A stretch of 64,000 nucleotides of DNA, from contig JANPWX010020199.1 in NCBI GenBank assembly GCA_024734555.1, positions 62,001 to 126,000 of the forward strand. Direction: 5' to 3'. Shown here one piece after another: positions 15,301 through 27,204 of this stretch (positions are counted from its first letter, which is position 1; the number at the start of each line of letters is the position of its first letter). The notes below the pieces were generated by a model that worked only from the letters and a program-made list of their open reading frames with translations, searched no databases and was not told the DNA's origin. Source of the DNA: Trochalopteron elliotii (Eukaryota; Chordata; Aves; Passeriformes; Leiothrichidae). The position numbers and the translations under genes are program-made.

Positions 15301-15539
15301 TGAAAATGGAGAAAGAAAATTAAAAATTCAAAAATCTAAAATTGTGTAAGCAAGAACTTTTATAATGTAGCAGCAGGTAGAATAAGAAGAAACACCTGAG
15401 GAGGTGGAGAATTCAGTAACCACTTGGATGTGGCCAATGGATGCACCTAGAAAATCTGAAGTGGTGATACTAGTAAAAATGCCACTGAAGCCCAGCCCTA
15501 AACTAGTAAGTAAAATAAATATCCAATAAGACTTGACAT

Positions 15540-16560
15540 GACACAAGGATTGACTAAGTTAATTGATAAATTCCTGTAATGTTGTTTAATGGTAGAGTGT
15601 GACATTATAATACCCCAATTTTACCAGTAAAAAAACTAAATATTAGAGAATACAGGTTAGTAAAAGACTTAAAGAGCAGTAAAACACTCTTTTAACTTCC
15701 CTTATAGAGGAGGGCAAATGGCTAACAGTACTCCTTAAGGATGAATCTTAAGGATGCCTGTTCCTATACATACCTCTTCACCCAGAGAGATAGAAATTGT
15801 TTGCTTTATAGTGGAGGAATTCAAACACTGGGTGGAAGGTGCAGCTAATATGGACTGTATTACCTCAGGGCTTCAAAATAGCCCCATTACATTTGGCAAT
15901 CAGCTGGCATAAGAATTGCAAAGCTGGAAAAAAGAAATTTTGGACAAAAACTTACTACAATATAGATTGTATTCTGCTAGCAACCAAGACTGAAAGGGAG
16001 TGTCTTCATGCTACAGTAAAAATCTGTTAAATTTTTTGGGACAAGCGAGATACAGGATGTCAAAGAAAAAGGCACAACTAGCAAAAGAACAGCAGCACAG
16101 CTTGGTTTTGAGAGCTTGCAGGGATAAAGAAGCTTGGGGAAAAACTTTAAAGAAGACGTTTACCAGACTCTGGAGCCCAGGACTTTAAAAGATCTATGAA
16201 CATTCTTTGGTATGGCTGGGTGGTATGGGTTATAGATTACCAGTTAAGGGATATTGGAAAAACCCTTGTATGATCCCCCTACAAAAAATATGTGGTATAG
16301 ATTCCTGAGAGTCAGAGGGTCTTTACAGCCTTAAAAAGAGCATTAATGACAGCCCCTGCTTTGAGACTCCCAGACTTAAGCAAACCATTGGGGTATTTTG
16401 TGTAAAAGGATGCGCCTGGCATGAGGGATATTGGCTCAGTATTGGGGTCATGGAAGCAGCCTAGGGTACTTTTCCAGACAATTAGACAATGAGAGTAAAG
16501 CATGGCTCTGGTGCTTGAGGGTGGTGGCAACTGCCATTCTTCAGCCCAGAAAACATGAAA
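15540..16560 (+). pseudogene. retroviral reverse transcriptase remnant
   Basis: The enzyme copied viral RNA into DNA when intact. Visible pieces in order are NTPILPVKK and EYRLVKDLRAV (about 15612-15685), a WTVLPQGFK motif at 15851-15877, the polymerase active-site region at 15959-15970, then LLNFLGQARYRMSKKKAQL at about 16025-16080 in another frame, and a connection region around 16330-16380 (ALMTAPALRLPDLS). The catalytic Y-x-D-D box now reads N-I-D-C, so the first Tyr and the second Asp are lost. At least three frame changes and several stops occur. It is unambiguously dead. Confidence 0.85.
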
Positions 16561-16879
16561 GCTGATGTAGGATTACAGTATAGGTACCCCACAAGGTAAT
16601 AGCTGTTTTGGAATCAAGGAGAATGCTGGATTAACAAGCTGTCCTATTGGAGCAGGACAATGCTGAATTTAAGGTCACTACTTCTATGAACCCTGCCATG
16701 TTTCAGGCTTCAGAAGAAGTCCAGAGACCTGTTACTATGACTGACTGGTAACACTGAACAAGTATGTTCTGGCAGATCAGTTCTCAAGAGCAATTCCATC
16801 CAGGACCCTGGAGCTATATACTGCTGAGAGCAGCAGGTACGAAATCAAAGCTGGTCAGCTGGGAATCTCAAGCCCAGGC

Positions 16880-17450
16880 TTTACCTTTTTAACCATCAGC
16901 CCAAAAAGCAGAATTAATGACTTTACACTGACTTCTGGAAATTGCTAAAACAAAAAGAGTAAATACATGGACTGAATTCAAAACATGCTTTTGGAATATG
17001 ACATGCCCATGGAGCCATATGGAAGGAAAGGGGATTGTTATAGGCATAAATGTCTCCTATAAAGTACAAAGAAGAAATTAGTCACCTACTAAAGAGTGTG
17101 CAAAAGCAGAAAGTGGCTGTGATGCGCTGTAAAGCCTATCAGTTTGAGAATTCCTCAGTGAATACAGGGAATCGATTAGCTGACAAAACAGCTAAAGAAG
17201 TTGAAAAAAGTATCATTGTGCTAAAACCTAGGAAAACCTTTTGTCCTAGAACAAAAATCAACTTATAGTCATCAGGACAGGCAGCTAGCCATATATAAGA
17301 AACTATGGAAAATCCACCATGTTTATTTATACTATTATACATTTACAATTTTAATTCAACCTCAGTATAAGAAATATAGAATTTCTGGGCTTCTTGAGAA
17401 GAATGAAATTGTTAGAACAGTTAAAATATTGTAACATGCCACCCAAAGCA
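16880..17450 (+). pseudogene. retroviral RNase H and integrase N-terminal remnant
   Basis: The plus-strand frame at 17050-17268 carries the RNase H C-terminal part, with VAVMRCKAYQ and TGNRLADKTAKE. The conserved His of the family's H-C-K-A-H-like stretch appears as Tyr, while the last Asp (in NRLAD) is kept. Upstream, 16900-17000, pieces reading AELMTLH and VNTWTEF fit the earlier RNase H part after frame changes. Immediately downstream, YSHQDRQLA at about 17256-17283 resembles the leader that precedes the integrase zinc-binding domain. Integrase catalytic sequence was not found, so the relic is truncated here or diverged beyond recognition. Confidence 0.75.
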
Positions 17451-17729
17451 AAATCTGCCATGTGCTAGAATTACACTCTGTTTTCAGAACATTCTTACGT
17501 AGCAGCAGAAAGCCAGATTTCTGCAGCTTTAAAAATCTACATAGACAAGAATATCAACCTTATAAGAATTTTTTTGTCCATCATCAATCAAAACTTTTGC
17601 ACTCCTTGTCTTGAAATTACACTTTCTGATACTTGAGATACATATCCAAAAAGGGTAGTTAATTTAAGTAATTTTGTCTTTTTCTCTTGATGTACAAGGT
17701 CATTAATTGCAATTGGGACCTTCATAAAC

Positions 17730-17965
17730 CCTAGTCTGCTGATGGGGCAAGAACTCTATTGTTAAATGTATTATGGCAGGGTTGTCTTCGGAGATTGCCT
17801 GCTTGATTGCTTTGTAAAGGCCCAATGGCACACAGCAATTAAAATCCATAGACCTTTATAACCCTACTGATGTTTTATGGGCCTTTTTGTGTCCTTCGGT
17901 GTGGTTTACCATTTGTGTGTCTCCCAGTGGATCTTCTTTTCAGAACTCAAAGAGGAATTTTTTTT
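17730..17965 (+). other. possible retroviral LTR remnant (R-U5-like)
   Basis: The stretch holds an AATTAAAA signal-like motif near 17838, then a GT-rich run with the phrases 'gtgtccttcggtgtggttta' and 'gtgtctcccagtggatctt', a pattern resembling the R-U5 end of avian gammaretroviral-type LTRs. It lies about 300 bp after the integrase remnant on the same strand, which fits a 3' LTR of a deleted provirus. No TG...CA borders or second LTR copy were found, so this is an inference from resemblance only. Confidence 0.3.
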
Positions 17966-18441
17966 CCGGAGTGATAAAGCTAGTTATATATCATGCAAAA
18001 GGTTAATGACTATTTTCAAAAAGAGCTTATGTTTAATGTCATAGGGTGAAAGTTATAGTAAAGAACAATTAAGTAAAATCACTTGCCATTTTCTCATTCT
18101 CAAAGTATTTAGATACTACCCCTACTTACATAGAGCCCATTGAGTTGGTAAGTTACTGGATGACTTAAAACTCTTCAATTAATTTTGTAAAATAAGTCTA
18201 ACCTATTAAAGAAAACTAAATAATTGCACAGCTTTTCTACATGTATCCATATACATAAAGAATGAAAAAATGCCAGCTTCAGAGTGTGATTCCCAATATC
18301 TTCACTCAGGGAGTCACTTATGGAACCATTACACAGTGGTGGGCCCATGAATGTTACGTTCTTAGAAGGTATGTGTCTTCTTACTGATTTGTGTAAATGC
18401 TTTCCTTTGGTCCCTTTTAACAAGGAACTAACCAACACAAG
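17966..18441. other. unannotated spacer
   Basis: No motif, ORF or repeat was recognised between the putative LTR remnant and the CR1 stub. A 104-codon minus-strand frame (18175-18489) runs into the CR1 stub and has no domain of its own. Confidence 0.6.
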
Positions 18442-18510
18442 TACCAGAATCCCAGAATAGTTGGGTTGGAAGGTTCCTCTGGAGATCATTTAGTCCAATC
18501 TCCAAAGACA
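18442..18510 (-). mobile_element. CR1 LINE 3'-end stub
   Basis: The plus-strand text reads CAGAATCCCAGAATAGTTGG followed by TTGGAAGGTTCCTCTGGAGATCATTTAGTCC-like sequence, the antisense of the avian CR1 3' UTR end. Only about 65 bp are kept, typical of severe 5' truncation during insertion. There is no coding capacity. Confidence 0.85.
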
Positions 18511-20356
18511 ACAAGACAATTGTCTAGTAAATAGCAGCCATGTTTTTCCCATATCTGTGGTTTCACAGACAAAACGTCCTTTCAGTAACACTTAAGTATT
18601 TGGAGTCATACTCAATACACAATCTTCACCACTAGCGGTCTTTACATTAAAAATTGTATTTGTTTGCATGATTTTTCATTTTATACTTGCATCATGTTTT
18701 CAAGAACAGGAGAAATGACTGCTAAAATTCAATGTAGAATAGCTATTAATTAATTTACACCTGTGATTTAATAGAATGGAAAATGCCTGCTACTAAAAGG
18801 AAATAATAAAAATTTCCCAGACATATCTTGTGAAATATTTTTTTAAAATCCATTTCTGTATGTAATAGAATAGGTGCCTTTGGATAACTAAGTTGCACAA
18901 CACTTTAATTCTAAAATGGCATAGAGACAAAAATTGATAGAATGGTAGCAAAAGAACTAAAGATGGAAGAGGAAACTAAACAGCTGTGAACTTGTTTTCA
19001 GGATGCCTTTTGAGAATGTAATAATTCACAACTGCAAAGACAAACAGTTTTAGGGCCTAGCAATAAGGAAAAACCATTTATATATTCTTCCATTGAGGGA
19101 AAGGTCAGTTTGAATTTGAGGTACCTATGACCTGTTGCTTCCTGCACTACTTTAGCAATACGTAAATCTAAACAGACTTTAAATTTTGTTCTCAATGCCA
19201 GTTACTCTAGCCACTGTGGACCCCAAAGTCTGTATTATTGTAAGCTGGAAAGAATTTGGTGGCCAAAGCAGATCTTAAGTTGCTTAAGCCCACGGTTCTA
19301 ACAATTAAAGACATTTAGCTTTAAAGGTATAGTCAGATTCCAAAATTGTCCTGCAAAATCTCTATTATGACCAGTGGCATGTAAGATACTAATTGTTAGC
19401 AGCTAGAAATGTTATAAAACAGTGATAAGGAGGAAGGTAATTATTTTCAGTTACATTTATTGTATTTTATATGGAAATCAAAATGACACAATGAATACAG
19501 AATTTCATAACACCAAAGTAAAAAAGCCACATTCTGATTTGGTCATCACAGCTGATGGTCTCCATACAGCTCAAGAGTTAGTCATTTGAACCCAATTTGC
19601 CTAAATACATATTTGATTTTTTCATGTCACAACCACAGGTATCATGGTGTCCTTGGTTTTTTAGCTTTAATTATTATTCAGGGTGGTTTGATTATTAAAT
19701 GTACCAACTGGCATCAAATGTATTTTGTAGTCATGGATTACTCTCACTTTAGCAAAGAACAACAGTATAGTGTCTACCCTCACAGCAGGTAATTCTCCTT
19801 TGTAGAATTCTGTTTCCACCCCTCAGCTGACTTACAGTAATTGGCACTACAAACAAGAAGAAAATCTGTCGACCCTCAGAGCAGAATTTCTTTTGACCCT
19901 TTGAGTTTTCATTATTTAGGCCTTATCTCTGAGGCTGGAGGCAAAGAGTCCTTGGTCCAGTTTTTGATAAAGAAAAATAGGCAGGTGGTCCAACAGCAAA
20001 TTTCATCATATCTAAGGTCCTAATATGTGTCTGAAATGAAAGTGTTGAGGGCTGTTATGCAGACAATTAACTGGATCTGAATTTGATTTCTTGCAAATTA
20101 AATCGGTTCTGGTAAAAGGAAGGGATTTTTTCTATTTACTCTCTTCTCATCCACCCTCCCTATTAATAGAATGTTGCCCACAAGCCAATGGATTCACCAA
20201 TCCATTTGTTCATTTAAAGAAAGGTACATTAAAAAAAAGAATTTGTACATTAAAAAAAAATCAATCTTCTCTTTGCTCTTATGAGAAATATAACATAAAT
20301 TTGGAACAAGGATATTTTCAATGAAATGGAACACCCAATAGCTTTTCTCATAAAAC
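18511..20356. other. AT-rich noncoding DNA, nothing recognised
   Basis: No supported gene, RNA or transposon. Open frames up to 77 codons occur but carry no motif and show no splice or promoter context. Confidence 0.65.
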
Positions 20357-20486
20357 AGAACTGTTTACTGACAGACTAATATCTCTTCCTCCTCCTTAAT
20401 TTTCTTGAGTCTTTTCAGCATAGAACTGTTTACTGACAGACTAATATCTCTTCCTCCTCCTTAATTTTCTTGAGTCTTTTCAGCAT
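20357..20486. repeat. perfect 65-bp tandem duplication
   Basis: Two identical 65-bp units, 20357-20421 and 20422-20486, each beginning AGAACTGTTTACTG and ending TTTTCAGCAT. The absence of any difference between copies implies a recent duplication or an assembly duplication. No coding role is seen. Confidence 0.95.
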
Positions 20487-20744
20487 TGCTCTGGAGCTGT
20501 TTTGTTTGGAGCTTTTTAATGTGTAGTGTTCGCTGTATAGCTAAATTGAAAGCAATGAAACTGTTGTGATTTATTCTAGGTGAGAGTATGATCCTCAGAA
20601 ATGTAGTCAATCCTTTAGGTTTCTGTGAATAAAAGATTGAAAAATTAACTTAGAGGAAATATCCATAACATTCAGCTATCTTTAAAGTTTAAACCTGTTT
20701 TGTATCATTCAGAATAGTTATATGAGAGTGAAGTACTGCAAGGA
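20487..20744. other. unannotated spacer
   Basis: Short AT-rich stretch between the tandem duplication and the CR1 fragment. Nothing recognised. Confidence 0.6.
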
Positions 20745-21015
20745 AATGTAGTGACAGGAAAAGGGAGAATTGATTCAAACTGAAAGATGGTAGGTTTAGA
20801 TTAAATAATAGGAGGAAGTTCTTCACTATGATGGTGGTGAGGCATTGGAACAAAGACATTGTGGATGACTCACCCCTGGAAGAATTCAAGGCCAGGCTGG
20901 ATGGGGCTTTGAGCAAGCCAGTCAAGAGCCCATAACAAAGATGTTGGAAAAAGTTGATCTTCAAGATAGCTTCCAACCCAATCCATCCTATGATTCTATG
21001 ACTCTATGATCCTAT
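20745..21015 (+). mobile_element. CR1 LINE 3'-UTR fragment
   Basis: About 270 bp matching the CR1 3' UTR in sense orientation: an 'actgaaagatggtaggttta' segment, then 'gaggaagttcttcac', 'ggatggggctttgagca', and the terminal repeats CCTATGATTCTATGACTCTATGAT. The last motif is the characteristic CR1 end. Truncated at the 5' side, so no RT is present. The reverse-strand frame across it is a shadow. Confidence 0.93.
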
Positions 21016-24000
21016 TTATTTGCAGCACATACTTTCTAACACAATGTATGGAATTGTGTGTGTCTCTCCCACTTGTTTCCTTTTAAAACACAACTGGTCA
21101 GAAGGGTTTTAAACTGCGCTCTAGCAAATATGGATTACATTAGAATAAAAAGGGATGAGTAAATGAACTAGTGCACTAAGTGCCTCTGAGCCATATGAAA
21201 CTACAGAGCATTTGTGAATAAAGATTTTCTATTTATTGAAAGGTAAGACATTAATGGCACTTACAGTGCTTGATCCTCAGTATACCATGGTGGTTCTCAG
21301 ATACAATGGGAACATACTGACTCAAAGCAATAAAGCATGTTAAAGTCCTGCCTCATTTACAGGACTGCCACCATTCAAGTGGCAATGCTGGTGTGAAGAT
21401 CAAGCAGTAGTCTCCTCAAAGTGGAAAGGACAATATACCTTTCATATGTGGATCAAAGAGCTGGACCTTTTAAGTACAACATTTCCTGAAGGCTTCAGTA
21501 CTACGTAGATTGTTTTTGAGAAGTGTAATGTCTTGCAGACACATGAGCAAAGTTCACTGAATTCAGAAGCATGTAGCCTGAACTGCAAACTCGGGTTACT
21601 CTTGTGCTACAGTGGTGTCAGGGTTTAATTGGATCTCCGTGCCTCAGTTCTGGAGCTCTTCAAGGAAAACAACTGAAGTTGAAGACTTGTGCAGATGTCC
21701 CATCCTGGTAATGAGAGGAATCTGGCTGGTCTAGTTTTAAGTAAAATAGCTGAAATAAAAGCTAAATTAAGGCTTTCTGACATGGATGATCAGTGATTGC
21801 AAACCAAAGTCTTAAAATTAATTGACATTTCATATGGTAATCAAAATGGATTCAATGAAGCGACTGAGCTGTCCATTGAGGTCCTCTCCACCATGACATT
21901 CATTCAGGAGGAGTAACTCATCAGAGACACTTTGATGAAATCAGTTAAGACACTGTGGGAAAGTATCTTTTTTTGGGAAAATGAATACACTTTGAAAGGT
22001 CTGAAGGTTTGTGTTGTTAGATTCTGAAGGTACTGCAAATGAGACACATTAGAAAACTGTGTTTGGTAGTTGTACCCTAAGAGAAGACAATTCTCTGTCT
22101 TTATAAATAAAAAATGATAGATTTTATCACACAGTTATATGAGGCAGAGATAAAACATCTTTGATATAAAACGATATTGCAAGCTAACACAAGAAGCATG
22201 AAGCAAGAGTAGAAATTCTTGCAGCTGCTTCCAAATAAGCATATTCTAAGTTTTAAAGACTCTCATTATGAAAACTCCAAAGGAATATTAAGCAGAGCAA
22301 TGTTTTAATTAAATCCAAATTTGCAAAACTTCAGTGAAAATGCACATTTTACACATAGGACAAGTTACCAGGTTTGTCCCCTACATGTATATCTGTTCAC
22401 TGCAATCTCTCGAATATGCAAGGGTGGAAACATGAATTTTCAAAATCAGGATTTAATTTATTAGTCTTTTCAGTATTGATGATCTCCAATACGTATGAAA
22501 TGTAATGTTAATTAGAGTCTGAAATGGATGCCTTTGTATTTATTTTTGGTTTACATAGTACTACATTGTTGTTTACACAAGTGACCCCTGCCCCTGTGAG
22601 TCCTCTGCAAGAGTATTATTTTTCACAATCAGTTGTTAATAAACTAGCTTTTATTCTTTGTTTAAATTTTTATTTCCTTACAGAGACTTTCAATTATATA
22701 GAATCAGACAAAGTAAGAAAATTCCAAAATGATGTTTGTAAGTTTTATTTTTCTTTTCAAATCAGTAGTTTGTTTTAAAATGCTTAATTTCCTTTAAGCC
22801 ACAAGATATAATGATGTGACATTATGGTATGGACCATTCACTTAAAACTGGACTCATGGTTCTTGACAACTCAGAATATTCTGTGATTCTGTGAGTTAAA
22901 GATAACAGGCAATATTGTTCGGAGACTGATTTTTTCTCTTTGAAACACACTAATATAGGACTCTTTTCCAGAGGAAGTATTTTTATAAATGTGCATAAGC
23001 AAGCAGAAATCCACTTCCACTTTTTCTGAAATAATGGTTAGGTGTGACACTTTTCCACACGAAAAATTTATGCTACTCCTTAAAATACAGAAGTCTGGCA
23101 ATAAGGGTAAAACCTTGTGCTCTGTTTGACTTTTCCATAATGTTAACTCTGTCTTTTATGTGTTAATCCGCACTAAAGAATAAATGGCTTTTTTCATGCC
23201 TTTTTCATTTTTCTTAGGGTCTCATGTTTTTCCTAAGGTATTGAAGGATTAATGCATTTAACTTCATTAGTCTCACAGTGTGCCTGTTAGAGCATCCCTT
23301 TCTTCATGTCATGCAACATCTCTTGAGATACCAAAACCCATCTCTCAGACTTTGCCTTTGGAGAGCCACCACCTTGGCTCTCCAAACACATCAAGAGCAG
23401 AAGGTTGTACTGCATGGTGCTGTTCCATAGCAGGAAATACCTACTCTACTTCCAGATGTCACCTTATGCAATTCTGATAGTACTCTGTAACAGGACAGAT
23501 ATATTCTTCTTAGGAGCCAAAACTAAATAAATTATAATACAGCCAAACATTTTTGGACTTCAATACATGATTTGTGCTAGTCTAACAAATGCCATTTACA
23601 TTGCTGCTTTGAGAGAAGGTTGCCAGGCTCCTCTTTGGATTCATAGTGGTGAAGTTGCATGGAAGAATGATGTCAAGTTTTTTATTTCTCACATGCGTAC
23701 ACCCAGAGATGACAATCTCAAACAGCATTTAATTGGAGACTTGAAAAACAACTTCAACTAAGTCTTTCCTCTTTTTGCTTCATCAGAGATTCATCTTTTA
23801 AGTGCGCCAAAAACTAAATTAATGTCAACACACATTCCCAACACCACTGATGAATGTGGGAATTATCTGCTCCTAAAATCAAATTCTTAAGAATGTTAAA
23901 TACTTTTAGATAACTCTACAAAGTTGTGAACTGAGAACAGAAATTTTGTGTCAGTACTTCCTCTCAAGTCTTTCATGTGAGTCTGTGTAATAGATGGACA

Positions 24001-24100
24001 CAGATGGACGTCCAACAGTAGACGGACGAAAACTAAGTAAGTGTTCCTATCCAGAAGTAAGGCAAAGTCAGAAAGGTCTCATTGTAGTCTAAAAGCTCAG
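21016..24100. other. AT-rich noncoding DNA, mostly unannotated
   Basis: No gene supported. At 22868-22897 a 30-bp stretch ending ATTCTGTGATTCTGTGAG resembles the extreme CR1 3' tip on the plus strand but is too short to call. A splice-site-bounded 29-base segment at 22684-22712 is described as a finding. A hairpin at 23357-23386 is listed separately. Confidence 0.6.
23357..23386. repeat. 12-bp-arm perfect hairpin
   Basis: TTTGGAGAGCCA (23357-23368) and TGGCTCTCCAAA (23375-23386) are exact complements around a 6-base loop CCACCT. No T run follows it, and no adjoining gene gives it a role. Confidence 0.85.
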
Positions 24101-24140
24101 AAAAATAAATAAATAAATAAATAAATAAAAACACTCAGAA

Positions 24141-24171
<31 letters not shown>

Positions 24172-24175
24172 AAAC
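24101..24175. repeat. paired (AAAT)n microsatellites
   Basis: Two arrays of the tetramer AAAT/ATAA, about 24101-24130 and 24138-24175, are separated by AACACTCAG-like sequence. The arrays end in similar AAAAACAC words, so the second may be a duplicated copy of the first. Expected to be length-variable. Confidence 0.95.
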
Positions 24176-27100
24176 ACCTGTCACCATATTTATTCAGGAG
24201 ATACACAATTCACTGTAAACAAAGTAAAAATTTTCTCTATAAATGAAATGGCCCTCGAGGGCTATTTCTGTTTTATGGAGTACCTTGAGAATAATTCATG
24301 TTTGCAGTTCATTAATAATTACAGAAGCTGAGTGCTTCAACAAAAACCACAAACAGTAAACATGATTTTCTACCATATAAGCAGAGGTATTAGGTCCCAC
24401 TGTGAATATATAATAAAATGGTATGACATATAACCTCAGCTACATTATAGACTCCATTACTGTGGTGATTTATCAGTAAATGTATGTAACTCACTACTGA
24501 CTGCATTGTCAGGTTCAAGCATAAACTGAGTAATCATATTATTATTGGAAAGGATTCCATGTCTTTTTAATCCAGATGCAAGCAAGACAGCTGGGTAAAT
24601 TTTAAGAGACTTAAATACATTGTTAATGGGTTTGTATGTGCAGAGGGATCTACAGGCTTTCAAGTATACAAACAACACATGAATGTATGCTTGCTATTAC
24701 AATATCACATGGACAGCAAACTTTCATGAAAGTTGAAAAAATATGCTGAAAACAATAGGAGTGGCATTTTTCCAGTGAGGTGGAAATCCGTAATTTCAAT
24801 ATATATGGGCTGAAATGTGGATGAAAGAAACACAAGCTCTTGTGAGTAGAATGTGTACAACTGTTATAGGAAAAATGAATTGAGGTCCCACCACTTCTGC
24901 CTACAGCATAAGGTATTGTCTCCAGTGCTCTTGCTTCTGGAGGTCAAACTGATGAGAGCTCTTCATTTACACATCATTTACATAACAGTAAAAGCAGGCT
25001 GTATAGCCTAAGCTACTGAACACCATTGAAAATTAAATCCTTGATCCTTCAGGCTTATTTTGAAGAGGAGGTAGAAAATACAGGAGAGACACGATCAGCA
25101 TCATCAGGTTTAAGTAATATCTGAATTCATCATGGTCACTTCCACAGTGATTGTAAAGATATGGTCCCATCTGATGCTCCATACAACACTATTCCAGATG
25201 TACTGGCACCTGGGCCTTGACTGGCATTTTCATTAAGCTACGACTGTATCAAAACCACTCCCTTTTCCACCCATGATGGCCACAAGATACAGTAATTTAG
25301 GACAAGAGAATAGTTACTGGAACTCTAGGTGGGCCTAAATAGTGGAATTTCTGAGTAGGAAAAACTTGGGAGTGACAAAGAAAAGCACAATTTCAAGATA
25401 TGAGAGTAGTCAGAGGACCACAAGAAACAGGAAATTTCCAAGATATAATTTGTCTTACAAAAGGATTTGTGCATGTTGCATGAAGAAGGTCACTTGCACG
25501 TGTGCAAACCTCAGCCTATCTTTGTGCCTAATTCAGACTTGTTTCCATGAGCCTTTGTAAAGCCTCAGTGAAAGTGTGGGTGAACCATTTCTTTCAAAAG
25601 AATATATACTTGTTATTCTCTTTTAGCTCAAGAACCAATGAAAGTCACAAGTTCTTACCAGAAAAATCAACAGAAAAATACAAAAGAAACAATATATGGA
25701 CATTTGCAAATATGTGAAAATCTTCAAAAGGAAAATATTTTAAAAGTTTAAGTGTCAGAATTGATGACTTTTAACCTTTTTTGTACGACGTATAAACAAG
25801 CTATTCCTTATTGCAAGCACAGTGAAAACAGAGAATGGTTAACCACGAATGACCAGAGACCTACTCGATTTTCAATAAAGACACAGACCAGTAGAATACT
25901 ACTTATGCTATATTTATGATTGCATCTGTTTCTTACCTACTGCTTTTCAGAAGCAGATTTGGTGACTTTTTTCTCACTACTGACTGACTGAGCAACAAGT
26001 TAAATGGAACATATTTCCATTTATCTCTTAAAACTAGTGACACAACTGAGGGCTTTTTAGAGTAATTTAGGAATGTTTGACAGCAGTCTTATTCAAAGAT
26101 TTTCTATCTGCTCTTTTTTCCTCAATTTGTATTTAACTACATCCCACTGTAGTTTTAAGTCATGGAAATATAGCTGCACAATGCTCTTCACTGAGATGTT
26201 ACCTATTGAGAAAATAAATATAAAAGGAAGTCTATATTATAAAACACACTTCAGAAATTAATGTTATTAAAACAGACAGGTGTTCAAGTTTGTCCAGGAA
26301 ACTGCCCTTTTACACAAAAGCAGTGTATATCTCATGGACACTATTTCATAAATGCCTTGAACTTTTCATTTTGAGGCTTGTGATCCTACTTTTGATCATG
26401 CTTACTGTATTCTCTTTTACTGCTTCTTACAAATAATATATGACACTCCTTTATAGTTTTAGCCTCTGCTTTTCTCAATCACAATATCCAAAACATCAAC
26501 ATGAAGGCAAGACAAAAAAATTGAAGAGTCAATAAAAAATGGAAAATAAAGTGATATTATGTACCTTTGGGCATAGCTGTATTGTTGCTTCTGCTGTTGC
26601 TTGTTTGTTTGTTTTCCAGGAAAATGGAGGAATGTGCAAAGAAAATAATTTTATTTTCATAAAGGAGTTGATATTGAACATGTGTATCATAGCACAAAAT
26701 TCTACATTTCTATGCAACAGCTACGAGATTTTCTCCTAGAATACTAATAAACATGTTTCTTAGAACTGAGGGAATGAACCATTTTAGGATAAACTTGAAC
26801 AATTTTTAGTTTATATGAAACTACAGAATGCTTCCTTAAGGATTCTGGACTTCTTCTCTTTTCCCAGAATACAGGTATACTGCTGCAGGAAATGTACAGT
26901 GCTGAAATTCTCAATTGAAACAGTACTGTTGAAATTTTTTATTGATGAAGAAATCTCCCCTCTGCTGTGATTGGATTTTAAGCATCTGACTGCTACCTGT
27001 GTGTGCAGCTTGCCAAAACTGGACCTTAGTGTTGTAGGCAGTTCCATCTCATATTTCTAGAAAATGTATTCCCCCAAACCTTATACAAGAATGAAGAAAA

Positions 27101-27204
27101 TTTCTTAGTCTGTGCTCTGCACTTTCTAGAACAGATTTCACACCTAAATACTAGGATGCAAACCCCTTGAGTTCAAACCCCCTGAGAAAGAATAAGGAAA
27201 ATTG
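24176..27204. other. AT-rich noncoding DNA, nothing recognised
   Basis: No gene, RNA or recognisable transposon. ORFs of 60-78 codons on both strands overlap one another and have no motif. Confidence 0.6.

Larger units (their letters stand above)
15045..17450 (+). mobile_element. degraded class I (gammaretrovirus-like) ERV, pol relic
   Basis: A continuous order of retroviral pol pieces lies on the plus strand: protease active site region (about 15093), protease C-terminal region (about 15225), start of reverse transcriptase (about 15600), RT core (15839-16030), RT connection (16040-16450), RNase H (about 16900-17220) and the beginning of integrase (about 17255-17440). The order and the protease-RT-RNase H arrangement with WTVLPQGF-like and NRLADK-like motifs fit a gammaretrovirus-type pol. 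The reading frame shifts repeatedly and has many stops, and catalytic residues are lost. No flanking LTR pair or primer binding site was found, and env is not visible. It is a non-functional fossil. The class assignment is from motif recognition, not a database search. Confidence 0.85.

Noticed and set aside
22868..22897. Possible CR1 3' tip (ATTCTGTGATTCTGTGAG)
   Set aside because: Only about 30 bp match and no CR1 body lies beside it, so it is too short to call.
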